Shown piece after piece: positions 36,909 to 47,087 of a stretch of 64,000 nt of DNA. Every line of letters starts with the position of its first letter. Within the stretch, counting starts at the first letter, position 1. The DNA comes from Bacilli bacterium (GTDB lineage Bacteria; Bacillota_I; Bacilli_A; MAG-NZ), in contig JAGYLA010000001.1 in the NCBI GenBank assembly GCA_018401215.1, positions 62,001 to 126,000 on the forward strand. Direction: 5' to 3'. The position numbers and the translations under genes are program-made. Below the pieces are notes generated by a model. The model saw nothing but the letters and a program-made list of their open reading frames with translations, was not told the origin of the DNA and ran no database searches.

Positions 36909-38054
36909 ATGATGAAGAAGAACTTGGCAGACCGATTTTCTGATGTGATGTTGCGTGTTGTTCGTCCGATTGGACATGTTTGGATGCGCATCGATGCAAA
37001 AAAGAAGATCACATCAACGGTTGATTTTCGTCGCAAAGACCCTTTTGTCTTGGTCGCTAATCATACGTATTTGTTTGATGTGATTCAACTGGGGTTATTG
37101 TTTCATCGAACCCCTGCCGCTGTGTCGCAAGAGTTTTTGCTTAGTACAAAAGGGATTCGTTGGGCACTCAAACACATCACCAAAGTCATCCCCAAATCCA
37201 AAGGTGTTGCTGACGTAAGAACGATTCGTCAAATCTTGACGGTTGTTAAAAAAGGATACCCCATTTTGTTGATGCCAGAAGGGGATTCCACTTATTTTGG
37301 CAACACCGGGATGCTCGAACCTGCAACGTCCAAATTGATCAAGAAATTGGGGATTGATGTTGTGTACGTCAAGGTCAAGGGTGGATATTTATCCAAACCA
37401 CGCTGGGCAAAGAGTCGTCGTCGCGGTCGCTATGTTGAAATGCATGTGGATACCTTGTTTACCAAAGACCAGTTGACAACGCTGAGTGTCGACCAAATCG
37501 CTACACAATTGGATGCCGCACTTGCACATGATGATTATCAATGGCAAACGCAAGCCATGCATTTGTATCAAGGAGAACGACTCGCTGAAGGGTTTGAAAA
37601 TGTGATTTATCGTTGTCCCGTCTGTGGGGCCTTCCATTCGTTTGATGTCTCAGGTAATGCAATTCATTGCCGGGAATGCAAGACCGATGCAACCGTGAGT
37701 GAGTATGGTTTTATTGAAGGATTTTCCGTGCGCACGATGCATGAACTGGATGCGCTACAACGACCCTTTACTCACGAGTTGAAACAACAAACATTTCAAA
37801 GCAATGCCACTCTTCAATTTGTCGATCATACTGTGCATCAACGAACCAAAGGAATTGCGGTTCAAGTTGCGTATCAAGCAGGAGAACTTCATATCAAACA
37901 CAAGACAGTGCAGACCATTCCAGTGACTGACATGGTTAACCCTGTGTTAACAATGCGACGAAATTTAACCTTTGAGTACCAAGATAGAGTATATTTAATA
38001 CAACTTGAACGCTTCGCAATGAGTTTCTTGCGTGCTGTCCAAGAAAAATATTAG
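36909..38054 (+). CDS. PlsC-like acyltransferase with C-terminal zinc-ribbon domain
   Basis: 'ANHTYLFDVIQ' (NHx4D), 'LLMPEGDSTY'; then 'CPVCGAFHSFDVSGNAIHCREC' two CxxC knuckles. Confidence 0.7.
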   Translation: MMKKNLADRFSDVMLRVVRPIGHVWMRIDAKKKITSTVDFRRKDPFVLVANHTYLFDVIQLGLLFHRTPAAVSQEFLLSTKGIRWALKHITKVIPKSKGVADVRTIRQILTVVKKGYPILLMPEGDSTYFGNTGMLEPATSKLIKKLGIDVVYVKVKGGYLSKPRWAKSRRRGRYVEMHVDTLFTKDQLTTLSVDQIATQLDAALAHDDYQWQTQAMHLYQGERLAEGFENVIYRCPVCGAFHSFDVSGNAIHCRECKTDATVSEYGFIEGFSVRTMHELDALQRPFTHELKQQTFQSNATLQFVDHTVHQRTKGIAVQVAYQAGELHIKHKTVQTIPVTDMVNPVLTMRRNLTFEYQDRVYLIQLERFAMSFLRAVQEKY

Positions 38055-39425
38055 GTGAAGATGATGTTAGATTTCTTGTCGGAGTATTTACCAGATTATA
38101 GTGGGATTGTTCATTTTATTATTATTGCTGGCTTGCTTGTAGTTGCGAAATTGATGAAAGAACGGATCCCGTTCTTAAACCGGATTATCGTTCCATCTGC
38201 GTTACTCGCAGGTGGACTTGGATGGCTGCTTTCTGAACAAGCACTCGGGTTGATTACATATGACACTCGCTTATTAGAAATTATTATTTATAATTCGATT
38301 GGATTAGGATTCATTGCGCTAGCTTTACGCACCAATGACAAAGGCTCATTCAAGCCGTTTGTGACTGGCGCTATTATCGCAAGCGGATATTTGTTTCAAG
38401 CGTTTGTGGGATCATTGGTTGTGGTGTTGTTGTTTTCTGAGCTATTTTTAGGCACTGGGTTTTTGATTTCTTTGGGGTTCTCTCAAGGACCTTCGTTGGC
38501 GTTTAACATCGGTCTTGGGTGGGAAAACCAAGGACTGGTTCCACTTGGGAGTGGATTAGGAATTGCGATTGCCTCGATTGGCTTTTTGTGGGGTGGGTTG
38601 GTTGGAGTCATCGTCAACAACCTTTATGCAAGAAAACACAATTTGCCACTTCTAAAAGTCGAAGAAAAAGTGATTGCTTCGCAAGTTGATGTCGATACGC
38701 ATTCCAAAATCACGATTTTTGACATGTTAACAACAAACATTGTGTTGGTGTTATTGATTTACGGAGTGGTTGTCTTGGTGTTGGCATTTACGCAACGTTT
38801 CCTCGCGCCACTTGGTGGTCTTGCAGGCACATTAGCCAATCTTGTTTATGGGTTGAACTTCTTGATTGGAATCATGGCTGCGTTTGGATTCAAGCGTCTG
38901 CAACGATTCATTAACGACAAGGGTGTGAATGTCTTATTTGTCACCAACAATTACTTGCTGCAATCGATTTCTAGCTTTTTATTCAATGTGTTGATTACCG
39001 CAAGTGTATTGATCATCTCAACTTCCAGTGTAAGAGAATACTTTTGGTTTATTGTGATTGGAACGACACTTGCTGGTGTGTTGACATTAGGCTACTTTAA
39101 AGTACTTGCTTATTGGCAATTTGATGAACACCAACATGAATACATGATTGGATTTTATGGAAATAACACGGGGGTTATTTCGACTGGAATTGCGCTTGTC
39201 AAAATGATTGACCCCGAATTAAAAACCCCCGTGGTCCAGGGACTCGTTGTTGGTTCGGGGACAGCGTTGTTCTTTGCGATTCCACTCTTTGGTATTTTAG
39301 TGATTCCCGAAGCCTTTGTAGACCAAGGATTCATTGGGGTTGTTTATACCTTTGCTGCTCTTGTTATTTATTGGCTAGTTTTGATGACGTTCTTGTTTGT
39401 TGCGAAGCGACGGGGTGCTGCATGA
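38055..39425 (+). CDS. Sodium/glutamate symporter-like membrane transporter (GltS-like)
   Basis: About 10 hydrophobic segments; 'LLVVAKLMKERIPFLNRIIVPSALLAGGLGW', 'FSQGPSLAFNIGLGWE'; ATG 38061 also possible. Confidence 0.6.
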   Translation: MKMMLDFLSEYLPDYSGIVHFIIIAGLLVVAKLMKERIPFLNRIIVPSALLAGGLGWLLSEQALGLITYDTRLLEIIIYNSIGLGFIALALRTNDKGSFKPFVTGAIIASGYLFQAFVGSLVVVLLFSELFLGTGFLISLGFSQGPSLAFNIGLGWENQGLVPLGSGLGIAIASIGFLWGGLVGVIVNNLYARKHNLPLLKVEEKVIASQVDVDTHSKITIFDMLTTNIVLVLLIYGVVVLVLAFTQRFLAPLGGLAGTLANLVYGLNFLIGIMAAFGFKRLQRFINDKGVNVLFVTNNYLLQSISSFLFNVLITASVLIISTSSVREYFWFIVIGTTLAGVLTLGYFKVLAYWQFDEHQHEYMIGFYGNNTGVISTGIALVKMIDPELKTPVVQGLVVGSGTALFFAIPLFGILVIPEAFVDQGFIGVVYTFAALVIYWLVLMTFLFVAKRRGAA

Positions 39426-39637
39426 GTTTGAGTGATTATGTTTTGTTGTATCAATTCGCCGTCTTTGTGTTGATGATTCCCTTCACCTTTAAGATGCTCG
39501 AAGCACTAAATGCCGATACGTTATTCAAGCGAAGTGCACTGTGGCAAAAACAATCATTTTATTTGATCATGACTGTCGTCATTGCCTTTTTATTCAGTGA
39601 AGCTGTCATTTTATTGCTGGAAGTATTTATTCGATAA
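39422..39637 (+). CDS. Small two-TM membrane protein, DUF1146/YwzB-like
   Basis: 'MLEALNADTLFKRSALWQKQSFYLIMTVVIAFLFSEAVILL'; ATG 39422 preferred over 39371. Confidence 0.5.
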   Translation: MSLSDYVLLYQFAVFVLMIPFTFKMLEALNADTLFKRSALWQKQSFYLIMTVVIAFLFSEAVILLLEVFIR

Positions 39638-39659
39638 GACCTCTTGAGAGGTCTTTTTT
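39636..39659 (+). terminator. Terminator
   Basis: AAGACCTC-TTGA-GAGGTCTT-TTTT. Confidence 0.88.
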
Positions 39660-39660
39660 A

Positions 39661-39678
39661 TTGTAACTTATGTTACAA
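39661..39678. promoter_or_regulatory. Inverted repeat upstream of degV
   Basis: TTGTAAC-TTAT-GTTACAA. Confidence 0.5.
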
Positions 39679-39707
39679 TATACAAAAATGAATGGAGCAT
39701 TGATATT

Positions 39708-40559
39708 GTGAAAATAGGGATTCTAACCGACTCCACCGCAAACCTTCAACAAATTCCATATGCGAGTGAACGAATCAAAGTCATTGATTTTTCAGTGATT
39801 ATTTCTGGAACAAGTTTCAAAGCATCGACCTTAAGTACTGATGAGTTTTATCAACGCATGGCGAATGCTGAGAAGATTCCGACCACGTCGCAAGGAACAG
39901 TGATGGATGTTGTTACATTATTGGAAGAGTTCAAAGCCGAAGGGTGTAGTGATGTCATCGTCATGACGATTTCTTCTAAATTAAGCGGTTCGTACCAAAA
40001 CATCGCGAGTGCTGCGGCAGAAGTCGATGGACTTGTTGTCCATTTACCAGATACGTTAACAACTGAAATCATGCTTGGCACCGCGGTGATGTATGTTGAT
40101 GAATTGATCATTCAAGGGCAAGATGTATCGACTATTTTAACCCAACTAGAGCCTTTTTTGCTTGCCGATGGTGCTTTCTTTTATGTTGATTCGCTGAAGC
40201 ATTTGGTCAAAGGGGGCCGCATCTCTGGCGCGTCTGGGATGGTCGGTGAAGCTCTAAAGATCAAACCCATTCTTGAGTTAACCAAAGAAGGGACAATTGA
40301 ACTCAAAGAAAAAAAACGAACCAAAACCAAAGCCGTGAATCATTTGCTCGCGCTGGTTCAAGACCAAGTCAAAGATACCCCGCATACGTTGTTTTTATTG
40401 TATTCAGATAATCATGCGGAAGTTGCAGCCTATGAATCGATGTTTCCACTGGATGCGTTCCGCAAAGCACGATACTTGTCGCCATTGACCCCGGTCGTTG
40501 GGGCCCATACAGGACCTGGTGTGATTGGGATTGGTTGGCGGCTACATGAAAGAGCGTAA
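39708..40559 (+). CDS. DegV family fatty-acid-binding protein (GTG start)
   Basis: 'IGILTDSTANL', 'TTSQGTVMDVV', 'TISSKLSGSYQNI', 'HTGPGVIGIGW'. Confidence 0.92.
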   Translation: MKIGILTDSTANLQQIPYASERIKVIDFSVIISGTSFKASTLSTDEFYQRMANAEKIPTTSQGTVMDVVTLLEEFKAEGCSDVIVMTISSKLSGSYQNIASAAAEVDGLVVHLPDTLTTEIMLGTAVMYVDELIIQGQDVSTILTQLEPFLLADGAFFYVDSLKHLVKGGRISGASGMVGEALKIKPILELTKEGTIELKEKKRTKTKAVNHLLALVQDQVKDTPHTLFLLYSDNHAEVAAYESMFPLDAFRKARYLSPLTPVVGAHTGPGVIGIGWRLHERA

Positions 40560-40588
40560 GCTCTTTTTTCTTATGGTATAATCGGTCT

Positions 40589-41689
40589 ATGAGACCAGCC
40601 ATTCGTGAGGTATTACGTACCTTAATTGAAGCCGGATATGAAGCGTACATCGTGGGCGGTTATGTTCGCGATGTTTTGCTTGGCCATGACACGAATGATT
40701 GTGACATTACAACCAGTGCCACCCCCGATCAAGTAGAACGATTGTTTCCTGAGACGCATTCTCATGCCAAGCAATACGGAACCATCGGAGTGGTGTGTCT
40801 TGGGGAGTTATTTGAAGTGACGACGTTTCGCAGTGAAGGCACGTATGATGACTTTCGCCGGCCTTCATCGGTGACCTTTTCCACCTCGCTAGAAGCGGAT
40901 TTATCGCGTCGTGATTTTACCATCAATGCGTTAGCGATGAACCTCCAAGGAGAACTTACAGATTTGTATGGTGGGCAAGCGGACCTAGAATCGTCCCTTC
41001 TTCGTGCGATTGGTGACCCCTTGGTTCGCTTGCGAGAAGATGCACTTCGAATCTTACGGGCGCTGCGCTTTCAAAGCCAGTTGGGGTTTCAGCTAGAAGC
41101 ATCATTGGTTGACGCAATGAAAGAGTGTGCGCCCTTGGTGGCTCATCTTTCAAGCGAACGCGTGATGGACGAATTAAAAAAATTATTACGTGGTCCGTTT
41201 CTTGAGTTAGCGCTAACACAGTATCATGAGATCGCGTTACCCGGACTTCCGTTGTTGGTTGCTGACGAAGGATTGTCGTTGGTCGAACAATGTGCGATTG
41301 CGCAGTTGAGAGATCACTTCGATGCGAGTGGATTTCCATGGACCAAAGAAGAACGTTCCATCTACATAGACGCACAAACACTCACGACAAGCGCACCGAC
41401 AAAAACCCAGTTGTATCAAATGTCGCATCCGCAAGCAATGATACGCATCGGGGCGGTAGTCTATCACTGGGATGCAGCGAAGTTGACCGACATGTATCAT
41501 GGATTGGTCATTCATTCGCGCAGCGAACTCAAGATCAGTGGCCACGATGTTGTGGCGCTACAGTTTGAAGGGGAATCGATAGAACAAGTCCTTCGCACTG
41601 TGGAGTCGATGGTCGTCGAGGAACAACTGCACAACGAACAGACTGCGATACTATCGTGGATAAAGGAGCACTATGATGAAAATTATTGA
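40589..41689 (+). CDS. cca: CCA tRNA nucleotidyltransferase / poly(A) polymerase family
   Basis: 'AYIVGGYVRDVLLGHDTNDCDITTSATPDQV', 'RRDFTINALAMN'. Confidence 0.92.
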   Translation: MRPAIREVLRTLIEAGYEAYIVGGYVRDVLLGHDTNDCDITTSATPDQVERLFPETHSHAKQYGTIGVVCLGELFEVTTFRSEGTYDDFRRPSSVTFSTSLEADLSRRDFTINALAMNLQGELTDLYGGQADLESSLLRAIGDPLVRLREDALRILRALRFQSQLGFQLEASLVDAMKECAPLVAHLSSERVMDELKKLLRGPFLELALTQYHEIALPGLPLLVADEGLSLVEQCAIAQLRDHFDASGFPWTKEERSIYIDAQTLTTSAPTKTQLYQMSHPQAMIRIGAVVYHWDAAKLTDMYHGLVIHSRSELKISGHDVVALQFEGESIEQVLRTVESMVVEEQLHNEQTAILSWIKEHYDENY

Positions 41690-42608
41690 ATTAAAACATG
41701 CCGTTTCTACTGCCGAAGAGGTTGTGATTATCGGGAAAATCAATACCATCAATGAAAGCACGACACGAGATGGTCAGCCATTTATCTCAGTGAATGTAGA
41801 AGATGCGACCGGCTCAGTGACTGGCCGTTTATGGAACACCAAGGAACATGGGTTTGAAAAAGGTATGGTGTACGAAGTGACGGGCACAATGAGTGAATAC
41901 AATGGCCGGTTACAGTTGATTGTTAGTGACTATACCCAAATTCTTGATGAGGCGATTGTGAGTTCATTTTTTACCAGTGCACCCAAATCCAAAGAGTGGC
42001 TCATCGAACAAGTGAACTATTATGTGGGGTTGATTACTGACAACGACTACCAACAAGTGGTGCAGACGTTATTGACCAAACATCATGAGGATTTTTTTGA
42101 GTATCCTGCCGCGACGCAAAACCATCATGCGTACTTGCAAGGTTTGAGTTACCATACTGTTTCAATGTGTCAACTTGCTGAAAGCATCATGCCGCGCTAT
42201 GAGATGTTTGATGCATCACTCGTCTATGCAGGCATCTTGCTGCATGACCTTGGGAAAATCGTTGAATTATCCGACGCTAAAGGCCCCGAATACACCAATG
42301 AAGGCAAGTTGCTTGGGCATTTAGTTCTTGGCGCCCAGTGGGCCAAAGAAACCGCTCAGACGCTTGGTGTGGCGCAAGAGAAATCGTTATTGCTGCAACA
42401 CTTGATTATTTCTCATCATGGTCGCCGTGAATGGGGAGCCGCACAAGTGCCGCAGACTGCCGAAGCAGAGTTATTGTATTTCATCGATAACTTGGATTCC
42501 AAGATGGAATCGATTCGTGTCTTTCTCGATGAAGTAGCAGTTGGTGAATGGACGAAACGAATTCCTGTTTTGGATGGACGAAGTCTATATCGACATAAAA
42601 AAAACTAG
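41673..42608 (+). CDS. yhaM: 3'-5' exoribonuclease YhaM-like (OB fold + HD domain)
   Basis: 'DGQPFISVNVEDATGSVTGRLWN', 'GILLHDLGKIVEL', 'LLQHLIISHHG'. Confidence 0.88.
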   Translation: MMKIIELKHAVSTAEEVVIIGKINTINESTTRDGQPFISVNVEDATGSVTGRLWNTKEHGFEKGMVYEVTGTMSEYNGRLQLIVSDYTQILDEAIVSSFFTSAPKSKEWLIEQVNYYVGLITDNDYQQVVQTLLTKHHEDFFEYPAATQNHHAYLQGLSYHTVSMCQLAESIMPRYEMFDASLVYAGILLHDLGKIVELSDAKGPEYTNEGKLLGHLVLGAQWAKETAQTLGVAQEKSLLLQHLIISHHGRREWGAAQVPQTAEAELLYFIDNLDSKMESIRVFLDEVAVGEWTKRIPVLDGRSLYRHKKN

Positions 42609-42629
42609 CCGAGAAATCGGCTAGTTTTT
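42605..42629. terminator. Bidirectional terminator between converging genes
   Basis: CTAGCCGA-GAAA-TCGGCTAG flanked by A-run and T-run. Confidence 0.9.
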
Positions 42630-45055
42630 ATACATTCCGTGGGTCGAATTGAATGGCTGCTTGACGCTCGGATGCGGCAATGAATTCATTGAAGACGGCC
42701 AGTTGTGCTGAATCAGTGAATGCTAACGTTCCTTTTGTTTGAAGTTCTTCATTGAAGAACACGAAGCGATAGCTTTCACGGTACTCGTCTTTCACAGGAA
42801 CATAATAGGTGTCCAAGAATAAGATTAAATCTACACTCAATTCACTTTGATCGTCAGATTCAAAGCGGACAACGTCCTCACGTGAGGGCAGACTTAAGTT
42901 TGGATTAGTGGGATATGCATTGAGTTTAGGTGTGAAGTTGCTTGCATAAATGACATGGACACCAAACTGTGAGGAAACATTGTTTGGTGACACCAAGTTT
43001 CTGGCAACCGTTGCCACCATGGTGTTGTACATGCCACGAGCTTCCACTTCAAAGGGTTCCAACCATCATCCCTGAGGTGGTAACAGTGTTCAAGTCTTCT
43101 ACACAGCTTAAGAATCCTGCTTCTTTGAATGGCAACCAAATGCTTTGTTCTGCATCTCGTCTTCCAGCAAGGCGAATTGCTGCGTTGTATTCACTAACAA
43201 TTTCGTTGAAGCTTGCAATCGTCATTTCTTCCAGTTCACTCTGTGCTTGCACTCGTTCCCGCAAAGAGATTCGCAAACTCATCTGCAAGCAATCGCTGCG
43301 GCTCAGTCCACGTTGTTGCTAATAGTGGATCTGGTGCACCATCATTGTCATCATCTCGATGAATCAATAAATGAATCAAGTCTATTGAGAAGAAGTCGTT
43401 GTAATCGTTTTACCATCAAGTCATAATACGTATCAATGGCGGTTGGTGTTTCTAGAGAGTCTCACAAAGTTTGCTTCTAGAACTTCTTGGGCGATGAACT
43501 CATTGTATAAACGAAGTTCCAGAGCGGTAACTGAAGGCCAAGTAAATAAACTGAGGCCAAGTAATTTGTGTTGGGCTAAATCCAAACTGTTCCTTACTCT
43601 CCGGCAAAGAAGGCATCTCTAAGGCCTGTAATTGTGCTCTTGCACCGTTGCGTACCCCTCGGGTGTGACTGTTTCGCATCATATACGTCAGATTCTGCAA
43701 GTGACATTTGTTGATACATTTCTCAGGAGACAACTGAAGGGAAGTATCGTTGCAGCGCAACGAAGAATTCATCGGCAGTGACGGGTACTTGTTCGCCGTT
43801 ACACGTTCGTAGCGGAAGGCAATCGGAATTGTCCTTGGTTTTCACCATCAGCACAAACAAGCTTGTAATAATTGCTAATCGTAAGTAGGGATCCAAACAC
43901 GGTCAGTGCGTTGGCCTGAAGCAATTGATTCATTTTGTTTGAACTTCTTCACTCGATTCGCTACGTGAGACCGCACTTCCTCAATCAACTCATTGATTAA
44001 GGATGGATTGATAGTGATTGCTGATGCAGGTTCTAGTAACGTTGCTTGGTAATCCAAGTCTTCGATTTCAGGAAATAACCCTCTGAAGCTATTGGGTTCA
44101 TCGCCAGAAATTTTTGGATGATGTAATAACTGGTTTCTTCGCCACGTCCCGATTGCACGAATGTTTGTAAAGGAACTGAAAGGGAAAATTCCTGCCTCTT
44201 CATCAATCAAGAATGACCCAGATAATTCGCGGAACAACACCCTTGCTAGTTCAGGGTTGGAAGAGGAGATGTGGTGTCAAAGTCATATAGCATGTCTGTC
44301 TCACAACCAGAAGACGCCATCAGCAAACGATACTGTTTTGTTGAATGCATTATTATAAAGCGTAATATAAGCCTGCAATAATGGTTCCTCGAAAGGGACA
44401 TCGACAAATTCGCCAGTATCGGTTACATCTAGCCCAACATTTTCTTAGGGCTGCAACTGCGGAATCTAATGTATTATATCGAACAACAATGGCACATACT
44501 TCATTATGAAGACGTTTCATAATAGGTCGCAATTTCTTGACCATATTTGATCGTTGGTAAAATTTGGTCTTTGGTGTACAACTCTCGAGCTCGTTGCAAA
44601 TAGAGCTCTTCTTTGAAGTCGTCAACGGAATCAAATCCGTTGTTGCTTAAAATATTGGTAAACTCGGCTTCCGCTCGGCGGCGGTCTGCGTCAGCTAATG
44701 TAACTAGTGCTTCGTCTAGAGGTACGCCATAAATGGCCTCTTCCAGGGCTTCTTCAACATCGAAGGTGACATCGTTTTTTGCCAACTGGATAAAGTCAAC
44801 GGGGCCACTTGTTAATAAATCACGAGTTATGATCGAATTCATTACTCGCAATCCAAATTGGTCCACCAATTCAGTATAAATGGTTTCGTTGGTGATGCGA
44901 ATGTCTCCAAGTTCAACAAATGTATCATTGGCAGATCGAAGTTGGGGTACTTCCGCATCAGTGCTAATCAAACTACAACTAAATGCAAGTAATAGAATGA
45001 TGATTAGGGCGGCTGTTGTTGGTAGAATGCGGCGCAATAATTGTTGCGTTGTCAT
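42628..45055 (-). pseudogene. Large (about 800 aa) PrsA/SurA-like surface protein, split by multiple indels (probably sequence errors)
   Basis: Intact N-terminus 44504-45055 (signal 'LIIILLLAFSCSL', SurA_N-like); coding continues in shifting frames; intact C-terminal frame 42628-43062. Confidence 0.65.
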
Positions 45056-45182
45056 AGTGATTCTCCTCTTAAGAATAAGGCTAAATTCGCAAAGATAATC
45101 ATAGCATGAACCAACGATGGATTCAACTTTGTTGCGGGTTTTTTCTATGCTAAACTACGAAAGGAAAGATGCGGAAGTAACA

Positions 45183-45950
45183 ATGAAGATTATTGTACTT
45201 GGGTCAGGGTCCAAAGGAAATTGCACGATGTATCAAACACCAACTACCACGTTCTTCATTGATTGTGGTTTTTCGCATCGTGATATTCGTCTGCGATTGG
45301 AACAACGTCAAATGGAATTTGACCGTTTGGATGCAATTATTATTACCCATGAACACATTGATCACGTCTCCGGATTACCAAGTATTTACAAGTTTCATCA
45401 ACCGATGTTGTATATTTCAACCAAAACATACCAATCTCTTGCAACCTACATCAAACAAGCAATTCCAACGTCATGCTTGAAGTTGTTTGAAGCGGAGTTT
45501 GAAATTGGTGATGTGTTTATTGAACCTTTTGAAGTGTCCCATGATGCCTCTCACCCTTTGGGCTACCGGATGACGCACCAAAGCAAATGTGTCGTGCACT
45601 CTGCCGATACAGGGTATGTTCCGCGTCGGTTGTTTGAACAACTCCAAGGGGCTGATGTCTATGTCTTTGAGTCCAATTATGATCCTGAATTGCTTTTGGA
45701 TACTGACCGTCCCTTTACGTTAAAACAACGCATTATCGGCAACAGTGGTCATTTGTCCAACGAACAAAGTGCCTTGGTCTTGCGTGAACTAATTCGCGAC
45801 AATACCCACACGGTCATTTTCATTCATTTGTCGCAAGAAGCAAACACCGTTCATCATGCGAAACAAACCCACCAACAGTTCATTGTCAATGAGAAGCTTT
45901 GTTGTGTGTATTCCACTCAAGACGAACCCACTGAGGTCATCCTATTATGA
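45183..45950 (+). CDS. MBL-fold metallohydrolase (YycJ/WalJ-like)
   Basis: 'LGSGSKGNCTMYQTPTTTFFIDCGFS', 'ITHEHIDHVSGL', 'HSADTGYVP'; ATG 45183 preferred. Confidence 0.88.
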   Translation: MKIIVLGSGSKGNCTMYQTPTTTFFIDCGFSHRDIRLRLEQRQMEFDRLDAIIITHEHIDHVSGLPSIYKFHQPMLYISTKTYQSLATYIKQAIPTSCLKLFEAEFEIGDVFIEPFEVSHDASHPLGYRMTHQSKCVVHSADTGYVPRRLFEQLQGADVYVFESNYDPELLLDTDRPFTLKQRIIGNSGHLSNEQSALVLRELIRDNTHTVIFIHLSQEANTVHHAKQTHQQFIVNEKLCCVYSTQDEPTEVILL

Positions 45951-46402
45951 GGATTTTGTTGATTGTTGTCGGTCAACTAACTACTCCAGGCTTACGAACA
46001 CTGAGCGATGATTTTGAGCAACGCTTGAAGCATTACACGTCACTAAAAATTATTGAAGTCAAAGAAGCCAAAGGCAGTGTCGACGAAGTCTTGGATGCAG
46101 AAGCATCGTTGATTCAAAAACACATTCCTGATGCTGCAAACGTTTATGTGTTGGCGCTGGAAGGGTCTCCACTAAGTTCATTACAGTTTGCAACAATGGT
46201 TGAGGCCCATCAAACGTATGGCTCAACACCGTTGGTGTTTATCATTGGTGGGTCTGATGGACTCGCTGATTCGATCAAACAACAAGGCAAATTGCTTCGT
46301 GTATCAACAATGACATTTCCGCATCAACTGATGCGAGTTATGTTTTTGGAACAATTGTACCGGGCGTTTAAAATTATTCGCAATGAGGTCTACCACAAAT
46401 AA
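45947..46402 (+). CDS. rlmH: 23S rRNA pseudouridine1915 N3-methyltransferase
   Basis: 'VLALEGSPLSSLQFA', 'FIIGGSDGLADSIK', 'MTFPHQLMRVMFLEQLYRAFKI'. Confidence 0.95.
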   Translation: MRILLIVVGQLTTPGLRTLSDDFEQRLKHYTSLKIIEVKEAKGSVDEVLDAEASLIQKHIPDAANVYVLALEGSPLSSLQFATMVEAHQTYGSTPLVFIIGGSDGLADSIKQQGKLLRVSTMTFPHQLMRVMFLEQLYRAFKIIRNEVYHK

Positions 46403-46430
46403 AAAGCGAACCAATCGGTTCGCTTTGTTT
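46403..46430. terminator. Terminator between converging genes
   Basis: AAAGCGAACC-AATC-GGTTCGCTTT. Confidence 0.85.
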
Positions 46431-47065
46431 TATCTGATAAACCCAAGCTTGGCCAAAAATGCATATTGCCATTGTAAAAACAATGGAAAGACAAAGACGA
46501 TAACAATACTTGCAATCGTCATTTCACCAAATCCAATCCCACCGATGAGCCCAACAATCAATCCAAGCGTAAGCCCAGTGCCTTCGATGGCTAACCGAAT
46601 CCAAAATACTTGTTTGGTTTTGAACCAGTCCATGAGCAAATACATCAATTCATCAAATGACACTGCGGCAATCTTGGTTGTTGAGATGATCGCTAAGCCA
46701 AGGGTTAGAATATAAATTCCAATTGGGTAGCTAATGAGTCGTACCCAGATGGACGTGGGATTGTAATTGGCTAAGGCAATTAAGTCCCAAAAATCGAGGG
46801 CAATTCCAGCAATCAGCACCGAGCTAAAACTGATCAGATAACGAAGGTTTTTACGTGAGATGGTAACGAACAAAATAATCAGTCCTTGAACCACAAAGGC
46901 GGCAGTTCCCAGGGTCAAAGGGGTGGTTAATTTTAAGTGCACAAACAACACATCAAAGGCGGCAGGTCCTAAAGAACTACGAATGATTACGACCGCTCCA
47001 AATGTGGCGACAACATTCCCTAATATATATTGTATGATCCGAGCTTGTATGGTGTGTTTCTGCAT
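46430..47065 (-). CDS. YczE/YitT-like multi-TM membrane protein
   Basis: 'YILGNVVATFGAVVIIRSSLGPAAFDVL', 'GLIGGIGFGEMTIAS'. Confidence 0.7.
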   Translation of the reverse strand: MQKHTIQARIIQYILGNVVATFGAVVIIRSSLGPAAFDVLFVHLKLTTPLTLGTAAFVVQGLIILFVTISRKNLRYLISFSSVLIAGIALDFWDLIALANYNPTSIWVRLISYPIGIYILTLGLAIISTTKIAAVSFDELMYLLMDWFKTKQVFWIRLAIEGTGLTLGLIVGLIGGIGFGEMTIASIVIVFVFPLFLQWQYAFLAKLGFIR

Positions 47066-47087
47066 GAGGTCTCGCTAACGGTTATTT

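Noticed and set aside
42969-43426. Plus-strand ORFs in the degenerate 43 kb region
   Set aside because: Low-complexity translations (Ser/Cys/His runs) antisense to the fragmented minus-strand gene.
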